64,000 nt of DNA from Pseudoalteromonas flavipulchra NCIMB 2033 = ATCC BAA-314 (GTDB lineage Bacteria > Pseudomonadota > Gammaproteobacteria > Enterobacterales > Alteromonadaceae): assembly GCA_000814665.1 (NCBI GenBank), contig JWIH01000010.1, forward strand, positions 186,001 to 250,000, given 5' to 3'. A program made the translations under genes and the position numbers. Shown here in pieces: positions 42,587 through 51,743 of the stretch. The notes beneath the pieces were generated by a model. That model worked only from the letters and a program-made list of their open reading frames with translations. It did not search any database and had not been told where the DNA came from. How positions within the stretch are numbered: position 1 is the stretch's first letter; the number at the start of each line of letters is the position of its first letter.

Positions 42587-43057
42587 TTAGTTTGCTTGTT
42601 GCTGCGCTCTTTTGAACTCCTGTAGACCAACGATATTCGTTTTCTTGAATAATTCAAAGCGCAGCATATTTTCGATGAGTAACAGTGCTTTGTTCCAAGC
42701 GTTTTTTGCTGCTGTGGTAAAATGCCTGCCAAGATGACTTTTTAGCGTTGCTGTAAAGGTAAACAACAAGACACTGATATCTTTTTCTGACGTTCCCATA
42801 AATAACAGCGTACCGCGTTGTTTTTGCAGATAATGTAATAAGTTTGACTGCTGTGGGATACGCATCACACAATTTTGCACAAAATCAAATATTTGATGCT
42901 CCCAGATTATGAGTTGTCCCACATTTGTTGGAATTTGCATGCGCAAATCGTAATGTTGAATTTGGTTGTACCAAGAAGTGCAAAAGCCATGGAAATTCGG
43001 ACGAATACTCGCAAGCGTTTGAGTTAAAAGTTGATATTGATAGGGAGTAATGCTCAT
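42587..43057 (-). CDS. Globin-like helical protein, apparently lacking the proximal histidine
   Basis: 156 residues from ATG 43057, chosen for the AGAGG ribosome site seven bases upstream; the frame runs to 43105. The helix pattern follows bacterial globins: LLTQTLASIRPNFHGFCTSWYNQI for helices A-B, and LKSHLGRHFTTAAKNAWNKALLLIENML, very like the G-H end (LG..FT....AW..ay.ll). In a by-eye alignment to Vitreoscilla globin, the proximal His of helix F falls on the Gly/Thr region of QKQRGTLLFMGTS, so haem binding is doubtful. It could be a haem-less sensor-like globin. Fold assignment is tentative. Confidence 0.45.
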   Translation of the reverse strand: MSITPYQYQLLTQTLASIRPNFHGFCTSWYNQIQHYDLRMQIPTNVGQLIIWEHQIFDFVQNCVMRIPQQSNLLHYLQKQRGTLLFMGTSEKDISVLLFTFTATLKSHLGRHFTTAAKNAWNKALLLIENMLRFELFKKTNIVGLQEFKRAQQQAN

Positions 43058-43266
43058 AGACGCCTCTTCAAACTGATGAAGAGCGGATCCTTTGCTCAAA
43101 AACAAATAGCCTAAGTCTGAGTATAGCTGTTTTTTTTAAATGCGAGACTTTTTAATATTTTTTTGTGAGATTTTTCTTACATTGCAATAATTAATTGAAT
43201 TTCAATATGCTGGACCTAGCTAAAGTAGGCCGATATTGAGCAACGGCCCACGTTCATTTAAAAATA

Positions 43267-44046
43267 TTAGTGCTTAATTGGTGAAAGTAACTGTGGATCT
43301 GTCACGAGTTTACGAATGCCATGCGCATGGTCCTCTTCAAAATCATTGTCTTTACACCAACGCGCGAGACTATTTATATCAACTTTGGCACAGCTTGGGC
43401 GTACACTCCAGCTTACCTGTAAAGGTGAGCACTGTTGGTTGTTATAGCTAGGTCCTGTGGTTGAACCTAAAAACTCAACTGGTGTGCCGGTATTGTTTGG
43501 TAGAGCACCTGCTTGATGGTAGCCGCCAACTTGGCCTTGATAATCGAGCTCAGTGAAGTCTTGCGCATTTTCATCATTAACCACTAAAAACACCTGAGTT
43601 TCGACGCGTAGATCAGGGTTGGCGCAGCTGTCATTTAAGCAAGCACCGAGTGTCGGGCCTGGTTTTACATCACAAGAGCTATGAACCCAGTGTACTTCAA
43701 TTGTATCGCCGGGCTTTACGTTGTTACATACTTTATCTTCTACAGGAGCAAGTTCCGCAGGGGTGAGGCTTGCAGTTGCATCACATTGGAATCCACCATA
43801 CTTCGGGTCATTGGAAACGACAGAGAAGTCTTTGGCTTTATGTTCCGCATTTTTATGAAAGTGGATGTTACATAGGTTGAGTTTTTCTTTTGGTGGAGCC
43901 ATAGCAAAAACCCGTTTGTTGTGACCCTGCAAACTATCAATATCTCTCGGTGTTTGTGGTCCTGCCGATTCACATTGCGCTGCAAACGCTTCAAAGCTAA
44001 ATATAGACAGCGCTGTCAATTTGCTTGATTTTATAACCGTTCTCAT
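43267..44046 (-). CDS. Delta-type carbonic anhydrase-like exported protein
   Basis: 259 residues from ATG 44046, which has AAAGGA upstream and a signal peptide (MRTVIKSSKLTALSIFSFEAFAA); the longer frame adds 37 unsupported residues. The mature protein carries CNIHFHKNAEHKA near residues 60-75, the His-rich zinc motif of delta carbonic anhydrases, plus IEVHWVHSSC (about 125) and VSWSVRP (about 222), and several cysteines that could form disulphides. It would interconvert CO2 and bicarbonate in the periplasm. The family was first found in diatoms; bacterial members are mostly predicted. Confidence 0.75.
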   Translation of the reverse strand: MRTVIKSSKLTALSIFSFEAFAAQCESAGPQTPRDIDSLQGHNKRVFAMAPPKEKLNLCNIHFHKNAEHKAKDFSVVSNDPKYGGFQCDATASLTPAELAPVEDKVCNNVKPGDTIEVHWVHSSCDVKPGPTLGACLNDSCANPDLRVETQVFLVVNDENAQDFTELDYQGQVGGYHQAGALPNNTGTPVEFLGSTTGPSYNNQQCSPLQVSWSVRPSCAKVDINSLARWCKDNDFEEDHAHGIRKLVTDPQLLSPIKH

Positions 44047-44370
44047 TTGGTTTTCCTTTCTTTCGTGATTTTTCTGTCCCCAATTATGGATCAAATATTT
44101 CTTTTTTGTTACAAAAAATGGAAGGAGACGAAACTGGACCGATGAGCTTGGTGTCACGGTGTTGTATGTGAAAAGTAAAATACCTGATTACATCTCAGCA
44201 ACGAGCTGAAACGTCAAAAGATAGTTCTAAATCAAGGTTGCTATCTAGGCATACTGTCTTTATAATACGCAGCATATTTAGTCAATCGGACTGAAACTTT
44301 CGTTTTTCAGTATAATTGGCTTTAAGCATGGGCAATACATCGCCCATTCAAATGGCATTTTTGAGATGTC
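44047..44370. other. Intergenic region without a recognised gene
   Basis: 324 bp between the carbonic-anhydrase gene and the tandem repeats. AT-rich, presumably with the leftward promoter of the carbonic anhydrase and the rightward promoter of the tRNA region. I see no coding frame or strong hairpin. Confidence 0.4.
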
Positions 44371-44614
44371 ACTTCTTTGAAAAGTAGAAGTAAAACAATT
44401 TTATGTTTCGGTGTAGAATGGAGTTGCTCGATAGATGGTCGGGTGCTTGATTTGGTAAAGTGCCGAAGGTCGTCGGTTCAAATCCGATTGCCACTTCTTT
44501 GAAAAGTAGAAGTAAAACAATTTTATGTTTCGGTGTAGAATGGAGTTGCTCGATAGATGGTCGGGCGCTTGATTTGGTAAAGTGCCGAAGGTCGTCGGTT
44601 CAAATCCGGTTACC
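44371..44614 (+). repeat. Two 122-bp tandem repeats carrying degenerate tRNA-fMet copies
   Basis: Units 44371-44492 and 44493-44614 differ at only a few bases. Each begins with ACTTCTTTGAAAAGTAGAAG plus AAACAATTTTATG, also present a third time just before the genuine tRNA-fMet (44615 onward). The rest of each unit aligns without gaps to the first part of the tRNA (ATGGAG to GTCGGG), then has an 11-bp insertion in the anticodon arm, then CCGAAGGTCGTCGGTTCAAATCCG identical to the tRNA T arm. The D stem and acceptor stem are broken, so these are tRNA pseudogenes or tRNA-like decoys rather than working tRNAs. Confidence 0.8.
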
Positions 44615-44655
44615 ACTTCTTTGAAAAGTAGAAGTAAAACAATTTTATGTGTTGG

Positions 44656-44732
<77 letters not shown>

Positions 44733-44757
44733 AGTTAAAGATTGAGTTCTTTGATTT

Positions 44758-44783
44758 CGCGCATTCCTTGTAATGCGCGTTTT
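44758..44783 (+). terminator. Hairpin with short T-run after tRNA-fMet
   Basis: CGCGCATT (44758-44765) / AATGCGCG (44772-44779), six-base loop, then TTTT. Possible terminator or processing site 25 bp after the tRNA. Confidence 0.6.
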
Positions 44784-44885
44784 GCGTTTAAGCATCGGCT
44801 TTTTTGTTTAAGTTGATGATTAATTTGGCTGAGATAGCTCGCAAACCAAGCACGGCCTTTGGCCACACAGTTTGTTATTCGTGTG

Positions 44886-44908
44886 ACGCCCCGCTTGGTT
44901 CGGGGCGT
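44886..44908 (+). other. Strong GC hairpin in the rimP leader
   Basis: ACGCCCCG (44886-44893) / CGGGGCGT (44901-44908) with a seven-base loop, followed by a T/G-rich stretch. Second of three hairpins between the tRNA and rimP. Confidence 0.55.
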
Positions 44909-44963
44909 TGTTGTATCTGGCGCAAGGTGTATTCTGAGCCCAAGATCAAGCAGCTATGATTTG

Positions 44964-44983
44964 GGGCTTTAGGCCCTTTTTTT
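44964..44983 (+). terminator. Terminator-like hairpin directly before rimP
   Basis: GGGC (44964-44967) / GCCC (44973-44976) and seven T bases, ending only 9 bases before the GGAGGAG ribosome site of rimP. Its position suggests an attenuator on the nusA operon. Confidence 0.5.
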
Positions 44984-45002
44984 GTTTGTATGGAGGAGTT
45001 CT

Positions 45003-45458
45003 GTGTCAAAACTCGAGCAAGATTTGACTGAAATGTTGGAGCCTGCAGTTGCTGCGTGTGGCTTTGAATTACTCGGTCTTGAGTTTGTGCAAGCTGGTCG
45101 TCATTCTACACTTCGTGTATATATCGATCATGAAAACGGCATTAATGTAGATGACTGTGCGGAAGTGAGTCGTCAAGTTAGTGCAATTTTAGATGTCGAA
45201 GACCCGATTACGAACGAATATAGTTTGGAAGTATCTTCTCCTGGTGTTGACAGACCATTATTCAAACAAGCTCACTATGAGGCAGCAGTGGGAGAGGAAG
45301 TACGTTTGCGTACTAAACTTCCGCAAGAAGGTCGCCGTAATTTTAAAGGCGACTTAGTAGCAGTTAATGGCGATATGATCACGTTAAAAGTTGACGCTCA
45401 GGATTTCATCTTGATGTTGAGCAACATTGAGCGTGCCAATATCATCGCAAAATTCTAA
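45003..45458 (+). CDS. rimP: Ribosome maturation factor RimP
   Basis: 151 residues. The GTG at 45003 has an excellent GGAGGAG site five bases away and begins SKLEQDLTEMLEPAVAACGFEL as RimP does; the frame open from 44982 would start in the leader. N-terminal alpha/beta domain with LEFVQAGRHSTLRVYIDHENGI and DDCAEVSRQVSAILDVEDPI, then SLEVSSPGVDRPLF and the C-terminal Sm-like barrel. It helps late assembly of the 30S subunit. First protein gene of the nusA-infB operon, 39 bp before nusA. Confidence 0.96.
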   Translation: MSKLEQDLTEMLEPAVAACGFELLGLEFVQAGRHSTLRVYIDHENGINVDDCAEVSRQVSAILDVEDPITNEYSLEVSSPGVDRPLFKQAHYEAAVGEEVRLRTKLPQEGRRNFKGDLVAVNGDMITLKVDAQDFILMLSNIERANIIAKF

Positions 45459-45497
45459 CTTTGAGTGCGAAGGACAAGGGCAAGCGAGGCATTACCT

Positions 45498-46997
45498 ATG
45501 GCAAAAGAAATATTGTTGGTGGCAGAAGCTGTTTCCAATGAAAAAGCGGTCCCAAGAGAAAAGATTTTTGAAGCATTAGAGTTCGCACTAGCGACAGCAA
45601 CAAAAAAGAAGCACGGCGGTGAAATCGAAGTACGCGTTACTATCGACCGTAAAACGGGCGAGTACGATACTTTTCGTCGTTGGAAAGCGGTTGAACCACA
45701 AGAAGACGGTTCACTAGAGAATCCATATGCGGAAATCACGTTTGAAGCGGCACAAGTTGATGAGCCTGACATTCAATTAGGTGATTACGTTGAAGAGCAG
45801 ATCGAATCAATTAAATTTGACCGTATCACCACACAGATGGCGAAACAGGTAATCGTACAAAAAGTACGTGAAGCTGAGCGCGCATTAGTTGTTGATGCAT
45901 ATAAAGATCAAAAAGGCGAGCTAGTGACAGGTGTTGTTAAAAAAGCAACGCGTGACGCTATCGTTATCGACCTTGGTAACAATGCTGAAGCGGTAATTTA
46001 CCGTGAAGACATGCTACCACGCGAAAGCTTCCGTCCGGGTGACCGTGTACGTGGCCTACTTTATGAAGTGAAGCCTGAAGCGCGTGGTGCACAGCTATTT
46101 GTTACGCGTTCTAAGCCTGAAATGTTGATGGAACTATTCCGCATTGAGGTTCCGGAAATTGGCGAAGAAATGATTGAGCTTAGAGGCGCTGCACGTGACC
46201 CTGGTTCTCGTGCTAAAATCGCTGTAAAATCAAACGATAAGCGTATTGACCCTGTAGGTGCATGTGTTGGTATGCGTGGCGCACGTGTACAAGCTGTGTC
46301 TTCAGAGCTTGGCGGCGAGCGTGTTGATATCGTACTTTACGATGATAACCCAGCACAGTTCGTAATCAACGCGATGGCACCGGCTGAAGTAGCTTCAATC
46401 GTAATGGATGAAGATACGCGCACAATGGAAATTGCAGTTGAAGCTGACAACCTAGCGCAAGCGATTGGTCGTAATGGTCAAAACGTACGTTTAGCTAGCC
46501 AACTTACTGGTTGGGAACTAAACGTAATGACAGTGGAAGAGATGGAGCGTAAGAGCTCGGAAGAATCAGATAAATTGGTTAATCTGTTCACTGAAAATCT
46601 AGACATCGACGATGATTTTGCAACACTACTGATTAACGAAGGCTTCTCTTCACTTGAAGAAGTGGCTTATGTGCCAGTAGCTGAATTTTTAGAAATCGAC
46701 GGTCTAGACGAAGAAACCGTTGAAGAGTTACGTAACCGTGCAAAAGATGCACTGACTACGAAAGCACTTCGCGATGAAGAAAGTCTAGAAAATGCAGAAC
46801 CTGCAGAAGACCTACTAGCACTTGAAGGACTTGAGCGTCATACCGCTTTTGTTTTTGCTAGCAAAGGTATCGTTACACTTGAAGACCTTGCAGAGCAAGG
46901 TATTGATGACTTAGTTGAAATTTCTGAGTTATCAGAAGAGCAAGCTGGTGAGTTAATCATGGCTGCACGTAACATTTGCTGGTTCAGCGAAGAGTAA
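45498..46997 (+). CDS. nusA: Transcription termination/antitermination factor NusA
   Basis: 499 residues from ATG 45498 ([22 protein letters not shown], aligned to E. coli NusA), with GAGG upstream; the longer frame from 45465 is discarded. Order: N-terminal RNA polymerase-binding domain (1-130), S1 (about 135-200, [22 protein letters not shown]), KH1 and KH2 (200-345, [29 protein letters not shown] and [15 protein letters not shown]), and two C-terminal acidic repeats (about 360-495) ending [12 protein letters not shown]. It modulates pausing, Rho-dependent termination and rRNA antitermination. It may regulate its own operon in the leader. Confidence 0.98.
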   Translation: MAKEILLVAEAVSNEKAVPREKIFEALEFALATATKKKHGGEIEVRVTIDRKTGEYDTFRRWKAVEPQEDGSLENPYAEITFEAAQVDEPDIQLGDYVEEQIESIKFDRITTQMAKQVIVQKVREAERALVVDAYKDQKGELVTGVVKKATRDAIVIDLGNNAEAVIYREDMLPRESFRPGDRVRGLLYEVKPEARGAQLFVTRSKPEMLMELFRIEVPEIGEEMIELRGAARDPGSRAKIAVKSNDKRIDPVGACVGMRGARVQAVSSELGGERVDIVLYDDNPAQFVINAMAPAEVASIVMDEDTRTMEIAVEADNLAQAIGRNGQNVRLASQLTGWELNVMTVEEMERKSSEESDKLVNLFTENLDIDDDFATLLINEGFSSLEEVAYVPVAEFLEIDGLDEETVEELRNRAKDALTTKALRDEESLENAEPAEDLLALEGLERHTAFVFASKGIVTLEDLAEQGIDDLVEISELSEEQAGELIMAARNICWFSEE

Positions 46998-47022
46998 TTT
47001 ATTAACGGAGGTAACATCACGT

Positions 47023-49710
47023 ATGGCAGAAGTGAGCATTAACAAACTAGCCGAGAGTATTGGTACAACTGTTGATAAATTACTACAACAGTTAAAAGAT
47101 GCAGGGATCACCAAAGCCGAGGGCGACCAAGTTACTGAATCCGAAAAGGCGACGTTGCTTGATCACCTAAGCAAGCAACACGGTGGCACTGGTTCAACCG
47201 GCCCTGAGCGTATGACTCTACAGCGTAAGAGTAAAAGCACGTTAAGTGTTAACTCATCTGGTAAAGCGAAGTCTGTATCTGTAGAAGTCCGTAAGAAGCG
47301 CACTTACGTTAAAAAGAGCGCAATCGAGCAGCAGAAAGAGCAAGAACGCTTAGCTGCAGAGGAAGCTGCGCGCAAAGAAGCAGAGTTAATGGCTCAGCAA
47401 CAAGCAGAGCAACAGGCCAAAGTAGAAGCTGAGCGCAACGCGCGCGAAGAAGCGGAACGCAAGGCCGATGAGGAAGCCGAGCGCAAAGCTAAAGAAGAGG
47501 CGAAGCGACAAGCTGATGCTGAACGTCAAGCCAAAGATAAGCAGAGTAAAGAAGTGGATAGCGCGCAACAAATTAAAGAACGTCAAGAAGCTGAGCGTCT
47601 GCGTCAAGAAGCAGAAGCGGCAGCCCTGAAAAAGGCAGAAGAAGAAGCAAAACGTCAAGCGGAAGAAGCTCGTCGTCTAGCTGAAGAAAATGAAGCACGT
47701 TGGAAGGCGGAAGAAGAAGAGCGTCTTCGTCGTGAAGAAAATGCTGATCACCACCTAACAACTTCTACTTACGCTCGTGAAGCGGAAGATGAATCTGATG
47801 CACGTGAAGAGAAAAGCGCACGTCGTAAGAAGAAGAGAAAGCCAAGTGCGAAAGAAGAAGCTGCAGAAGCGAATGCGAAGAAGCTGAAAGGCAAAAAAGG
47901 TCGCTTAAAAGCGCCAACTTCGTTACAGCATGGTTTCCAAAAGCCAGCGGCAGAAGTGAAACAAGAAGTACGTATCAGTGAAACAATCACTGTTGCAGAA
48001 CTTGCTTCTCGTATGGCTGTTAAAGGCGCTGAAGTTGTTAAGACAATGATGAAGATGGGTGACATGGTTACGATTAACCAAGTTATCGATCAAGAAACTG
48101 CGCAGCTAGTTGCTGAAGAAATGGGTCACAAAGTCATTCTAGTGAAAGAAAACGAGCTAGAAGAAAAAGTACTAAATGACCGCAGCGAAGATGGTTCTCT
48201 TGAGCCTCGTGCGCCAGTAGTAACAGTAATGGGTCACGTTGACCACGGTAAAACGTCAACACTTGACTACATTCGTAAAGCGAAAGTTGCAGACGGCGAG
48301 GCCGGCGGTATTACTCAGCATATCGGTGCATACCATGTTGAGACTGAAGGTGGCATGATCACTTTCCTAGATACTCCTGGACACGCGGCGTTTACGTCAA
48401 TGCGTGCTCGTGGTGCGAAAGCAACCGATATCGTTGTACTTGTTGTTGCAGCGGACGATGGTGTAATGCCTCAGACGAAAGAAGCGGTACAACACGCGAA
48501 AGCGGCAGAAGTACCACTTATCGTTGCTGTGAACAAAATGGATAAAGAGGGCATTGACCCTGACCGCGTTAAGAATGAGCTTGCTCAACTAGACGTAATC
48601 CCAGAGGACTGGGGCGGTGAAACGCAGTTTGTTCATATTTCAGCTAAGACTGGTCTTGGTATTGATGAGCTACTAGAAGCAATCCTAATGCAGTCTGAGC
48701 TATTAGAGCTACGAGCTTCTGAAGAAGGTATGGCATCAGGTGTGGTAATCGAATCTCGCCTTGATAAAGGTCGCGGTCCGATTGCTTCTGTACTTGTTCA
48801 ATCAGGTACCTTAAACCAAGGTGATATCGTACTTTGTGGTCTTGAATATGGCCGTGTTCGTGCGATGAAAGACGAAAACGGTAAAGACATCAAAACCGCA
48901 GGTCCTTCAATTCCAGTAGAGATCTTAGGTCTTTCTGGCGTACCAGCAGCTGGTGACGAAGCGACAGTAGTTCGTGATGAGCGTAAAGCACGTGAAGTGG
49001 CACTATACCGTCAAGGTAAGTTCCGCGAAGTGAAGCTTGCTCGTCAGCAGAAAGCGAAGCTTGAGAACATGTTCTCTAACATGACTGAAGGCGACGTATC
49101 TGAAGTGAACATCGTTCTAAAAGCAGACGTTCAAGGTTCTATCGAAGCAATCGCTGATTCATTGACTAAACTATCTACAGATGAAGTAAAAGTGAAGATA
49201 GTAGGTTCAGGTGTTGGTGGTATCACTGAAACGGATGCAACGCTTGCAGCGGCTTCTAACGCTATCATCGTTGGCTTTAACGTACGTGCGGATGCTTCTG
49301 CTCGTAAAGTTATTGAAGCTGAGAACCTAGACTTACGCTACTACAGCGTTATCTACGACCTAATCGAAGAAGTGAAACAAGCAATGACAGGTATGCTTGC
49401 ACCAGAATTTAAGCAAGAGATCATTGGTCTTGCTGAAGTTCGTGACGTGTTCAAGTCGCCTAAGATCGGCGCTGTTGCAGGTTGTATGGTAACTGAAGGT
49501 GTGGTTAAACGTAGCGCGCCAATCCGTGTACTTCGTGATAACGTGGTTATCTACGAAGGTGAACTTGAGTCACTTCGTCGCTTTAAAGATGACGTTGCTG
49601 AGGTTCGTAACGGTATGGAATGTGGTATCGGCGTTAAGAACTACAACGACGTTAAAGTCGGTGACCAAATCGAAGTATTTGAAACTGTACAGGTAGAGCG
49701 TACGCTTTAA
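47023..49710 (+). CDS. infB: Translation initiation factor IF-2
   Basis: 895 residues. An N-terminal IF2N domain (1-50) is followed by a long charged helical region (about 95-290) of repeated Glu-Ala-Glu-Arg-Lys-Ala type units, typical of gammaproteobacterial IF-2. A second IF2N domain (about 315-365) precedes the GTPase domain with G1 GHVDHGKT, G2 [11 protein letters not shown]3 DTPGHAAF, G4 NKMD and G5 SAK, then domains II-IV ending [11 protein letters not shown]. It places fMet-tRNA on the 30S subunit and joins the 50S. An AACGGAGG site precedes the ATG, 25 bp after nusA. Confidence 0.98.
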   Translation: MAEVSINKLAESIGTTVDKLLQQLKDAGITKAEGDQVTESEKATLLDHLSKQHGGTGSTGPERMTLQRKSKSTLSVNSSGKAKSVSVEVRKKRTYVKKSAIEQQKEQERLAAEEAARKEAELMAQQQAEQQAKVEAERNAREEAERKADEEAERKAKEEAKRQADAERQAKDKQSKEVDSAQQIKERQEAERLRQEAEAAALKKAEEEAKRQAEEARRLAEENEARWKAEEEERLRREENADHHLTTSTYAREAEDESDAREEKSARRKKKRKPSAKEEAAEANAKKLKGKKGRLKAPTSLQHGFQKPAAEVKQEVRISETITVAELASRMAVKGAEVVKTMMKMGDMVTINQVIDQETAQLVAEEMGHKVILVKENELEEKVLNDRSEDGSLEPRAPVVTVMGHVDHGKTSTLDYIRKAKVADGEAGGITQHIGAYHVETEGGMITFLDTPGHAAFTSMRARGAKATDIVVLVVAADDGVMPQTKEAVQHAKAAEVPLIVAVNKMDKEGIDPDRVKNELAQLDVIPEDWGGETQFVHISAKTGLGIDELLEAILMQSELLELRASEEGMASGVVIESRLDKGRGPIASVLVQSGTLNQGDIVLCGLEYGRVRAMKDENGKDIKTAGPSIPVEILGLSGVPAAGDEATVVRDERKAREVALYRQGKFREVKLARQQKAKLENMFSNMTEGDVSEVNIVLKADVQGSIEAIADSLTKLSTDEVKVKIVGSGVGGITETDATLAAASNAIIVGFNVRADASARKVIEAENLDLRYYSVIYDLIEEVKQAMTGMLAPEFKQEIIGLAEVRDVFKSPKIGAVAGCMVTEGVVKRSAPIRVLRDNVVIYEGELESLRRFKDDVAEVRNGMECGIGVKNYNDVKVGDQIEVFETVQVERTL

Positions 49711-49734
49711 TTGTAAGTTATTAAAATACTTGAG

Positions 49735-49754
49735 ATGGGGGCACTAGCCCCCAT
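49735..49754 (+). terminator. Strong hairpin between infB and rbfA
   Basis: ATGGGGGC (49735-49742) / GCCCCCAT (49747-49754), ACTA loop, then TTTG. The stem is strong but the T-run short, so partial termination or mRNA processing between infB and rbfA is likely. Confidence 0.6.
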
Positions 49755-49792
49755 TTGTGATCTCATAGATTTTGAAATTTTAAGTGGTGAAA

Positions 49793-50197
49793 ATGAGAGA
49801 ATTTTCTCGTACAGATCGCGTAGCACAGCAAATTCAAAAAGAAATTGCAGTGATCCTACAGCGCGAAATTAAAGATCCAAGATTGGGTATGGTAACAGTG
49901 TCAGCTGTTGAGGTATCACGCGATCTTTCTTATGCAAAAGTATTCATTACTGTGCTGAATACCAGTGATGAAGACAAAACTAAGCAAAGTGCGGCTATTC
50001 TGAATGAAGCAACCGGTTATATTCGCTCGCTTCTTGGCAAGCGTATCCGTGCGCGTATCATGCCTGAGCTTAAATTTGTTATTGATAACTCCCTAATGGA
50101 AGGTATGCGTATTTCTAACTTGGTTGACTCTGTGATCAGAGAAGACAACGCAAAGCGTGGTCCTGAGTTTGGAGATAAAGACCAAGAGGAAGAGTAA
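49793..50197 (+). CDS. rbfA: Ribosome-binding factor A
   Basis: 134 residues from ATG 49793 ([21 protein letters not shown]); two in-frame GTG codons at 49784 and 49787 would add three residues. A single KH-like domain with the conserved [27 protein letters not shown] and [11 protein letters not shown] segments, plus an acidic C-terminal tail. Binds the 30S subunit and aids 16S 5'-end maturation, especially in the cold. Its stop overlaps the truB start as TAATG. Confidence 0.96.
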   Translation: MREFSRTDRVAQQIQKEIAVILQREIKDPRLGMVTVSAVEVSRDLSYAKVFITVLNTSDEDKTKQSAAILNEATGYIRSLLGKRIRARIMPELKFVIDNSLMEGMRISNLVDSVIREDNAKRGPEFGDKDQEEE

Positions 50198-51144
50198 TGG
50201 CGCGTCGCACCAAAGGCCGTGCGATCGACGGCATTCTGTTATTAAATAAACCGCAAGGCATTTCTTCTAACAAAGCACTGCAGCAAGCAAAGGGCATTTA
50301 TTTCGCTCAAAAAGCGGGCCACACAGGTGCTCTGGATCCGCTGGCAACAGGTATGTTGCCAATTTGCTTTGGTGAAGCGACTAAGTTTACCCAGTTTTTG
50401 CTTGATACCGATAAAACCTACGTGGTGAGAGCGCAGCTGGGTGAGCGCACGACGACATCAGATTCTGATGGTGAAATTGTTGAAACGCGACCAGTAAATG
50501 TAACACTTGAGCAGCTAGAGCAAGAAATTGCCAGCTTCTTGGGGGAATCTGATCAGTACCCTTCGATGTATTCGGCGCTCAAATATCAGGGCCAACCGCT
50601 ATACAAATATGCCCGTGAAGGCATCGAAGTACCGCGAAAATGCCGCAAAATTAATGTTTATCGTATTACGTTAGACGAGTATGACGAGCAAACTCAACAA
50701 ATTCAAATGACGGTGCATGTGTCTAAGGGCACTTATATTCGTACGATAGTAGATGATTTGGGGGAAAAGCTTGGCTGTGGTGCGCATGTCATTATGTTAC
50801 ACCGTAGTGAAGTTGGTCATTACCCTAGCGACAAAATGATTACCTTAGTCGAGCTAGAAGCTTTACTTGAGAAAGCAAAAGCGGAAGAAATTGCGCCTTC
50901 GACTTATCTCGATGAGTTATTGCTGCCGATGGATACCGCTTTGGTCGACTTGAGCGTTGTTGATATTAGCGCTGAGCAAGGTGTTGCTTTTGGTCATGGG
51001 CAAACCGTTACTGTCGAAAATTTACCAGACGGTATTGTTAAAGTGGTTGCTGATGGCAAGTTTGTTGGGATTGGCGAGCGTAATCCTCAAGGGTTATTGA
51101 AAGCAAAACGCGCGCTATCTTCCGCTCAGCCGGAATCACAATAA
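50197..51144 (+). CDS. truB: tRNA pseudouridine-55 synthase
   Basis: 315 residues. Motif [48 protein letters not shown] holds the catalytic Asp of GALDPLAT (about 47-53); the [18 protein letters not shown] motif (about 127-145) and [13 protein letters not shown] follow. A PUA-like C-terminal domain (about 250-315) ends with [15 protein letters not shown]. Makes pseudouridine at position 55 of tRNAs and also acts as a tRNA chaperone. Start coupled to rbfA. Confidence 0.97.
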   Translation: MARRTKGRAIDGILLLNKPQGISSNKALQQAKGIYFAQKAGHTGALDPLATGMLPICFGEATKFTQFLLDTDKTYVVRAQLGERTTTSDSDGEIVETRPVNVTLEQLEQEIASFLGESDQYPSMYSALKYQGQPLYKYAREGIEVPRKCRKINVYRITLDEYDEQTQQIQMTVHVSKGTYIRTIVDDLGEKLGCGAHVIMLHRSEVGHYPSDKMITLVELEALLEKAKAEEIAPSTYLDELLLPMDTALVDLSVVDISAEQGVAFGHGQTVTVENLPDGIVKVVADGKFVGIGERNPQGLLKAKRALSSAQPESQ

Positions 51145-51172
51145 AATCTTCCTATGCAAGGGGAGTTTATGC

Positions 51173-51181
51173 TGGTATAAT
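51173..51181 (+). promoter_or_regulatory. Extended -10 promoter for rpsO
   Basis: TGG then TATAAT (51176-51181) is a perfect extended -10 element; no good -35 lies upstream, as is usual for extended -10 promoters. It would start transcription about 62 bases before rpsO, which has its own promoter in E. coli as well. Confidence 0.6.
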
Positions 51182-51249
51182 CCGCCAGCTTCCGCTTTGG
51201 CTGAATTAGTGATCGGCTGAAGCATTACTAAACTTATTTTGGAGTTATT

Positions 51250-51519
51250 ATGTCACTAAGCAATCAAGAAAAAGCAGAAATCGTAGCAAAGTTCGCACGC
51301 GCAGAAGGTGATACAGGTTCACCAGAAGTACAAGTTGCACTTCTAACTGCTGACATCAACAAGCTACAAGGTCACTTCGCTAACCACAAGCAAGATTTCC
51401 ACTCACGTCGTGGTCTTCTACGTAAAGTTAGCCAACGTCGTAACCTTCTTGACTACCTAAAAGGCAAGAGCGTTGACCGTTATGCTGCACTAATCAAAGA
51501 GCTTGGCCTACGTCGCTAA
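51250..51519 (+). CDS. rpsO: 30S ribosomal protein S15
   Basis: 89 residues, the universal length. Contains the S15 signature [49 protein letters not shown] region (about 21-70) with the conserved LTxRI-equivalent helices. Binds 16S rRNA in the platform and organises S6, S18 and S11. GGAG precedes the ATG. A strong terminator follows, separating it partly from pnp. Confidence 0.98.
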   Translation: MSLSNQEKAEIVAKFARAEGDTGSPEVQVALLTADINKLQGHFANHKQDFHSRRGLLRKVSQRRNLLDYLKGKSVDRYAALIKELGLRR

Positions 51520-51560
51520 TATTTTTGATTTCTTGTTGGAAATTTATCCAACAGTAAAAA

Positions 51561-51584
51561 AGGGGCTAATTAGCCCCTTTTTTT
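51561..51584 (+). terminator. Rho-independent terminator after rpsO
   Basis: AGGGGCT (51561-51567) / AGCCCCT (51572-51578), AATT loop, followed by seven T bases and preceded by an A-run. Read-through into pnp is likely, as known in E. coli. Confidence 0.92.
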
Positions 51585-51613
51585 GTGGCTGTTCTATCAG
51601 TATACTTACAGCC

Positions 51614-51633
51614 GTTTAAAAATACTTTTAAAC
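51614..51633 (+). other. AT-rich hairpin in the pnp leader
   Basis: GTTTAAAA (51614-51621) / TTTTAAAC (51626-51633), ATAC loop. It precedes the long stem-loop of the pnp leader. Confidence 0.5.
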
Positions 51634-51636
51634 AAG

Positions 51637-51715
51637 CGTCAATCGGATTTCCAATTGTAGTGCTTAAGTAAATTATGGTGAGTTTATTTAAGACTGTGAT
51701 TGGTCCCCGTTGACG
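51637..51715 (+). promoter_or_regulatory. Long stem-loop in the pnp leader (RNase III-type site)
   Basis: A nested stem: CGTCAA (51637-51642) with TTGACG (51710-51715), CCAAT (51651-51655) with ATTGG (51699-51703), and CTTAAGTAAA (51663-51672) with TTTATTTAAG (51683-51692, one G-U). It ends about 18 bases before the pnp ribosome site. In E. coli, RNase III cuts such a stem and PNPase then represses its own mRNA; the same control is inferred here. Confidence 0.65.
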
Positions 51716-51743
51716 TTGAAAACCATTTAGTAAGGAAAATATT

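Noticed and set aside
47386..48065. Minus-strand open frames opposite infB
   Set aside because: They mirror the repetitive Glu/Lys/Ala coding of the IF-2 N-terminal region and have no family likeness; infB itself is certain.
47023..49710. Charged repeats in IF-2 as an unusual insertion
   Set aside because: A long Glu/Arg/Lys/Ala-rich region is normal in gammaproteobacterial IF-2.
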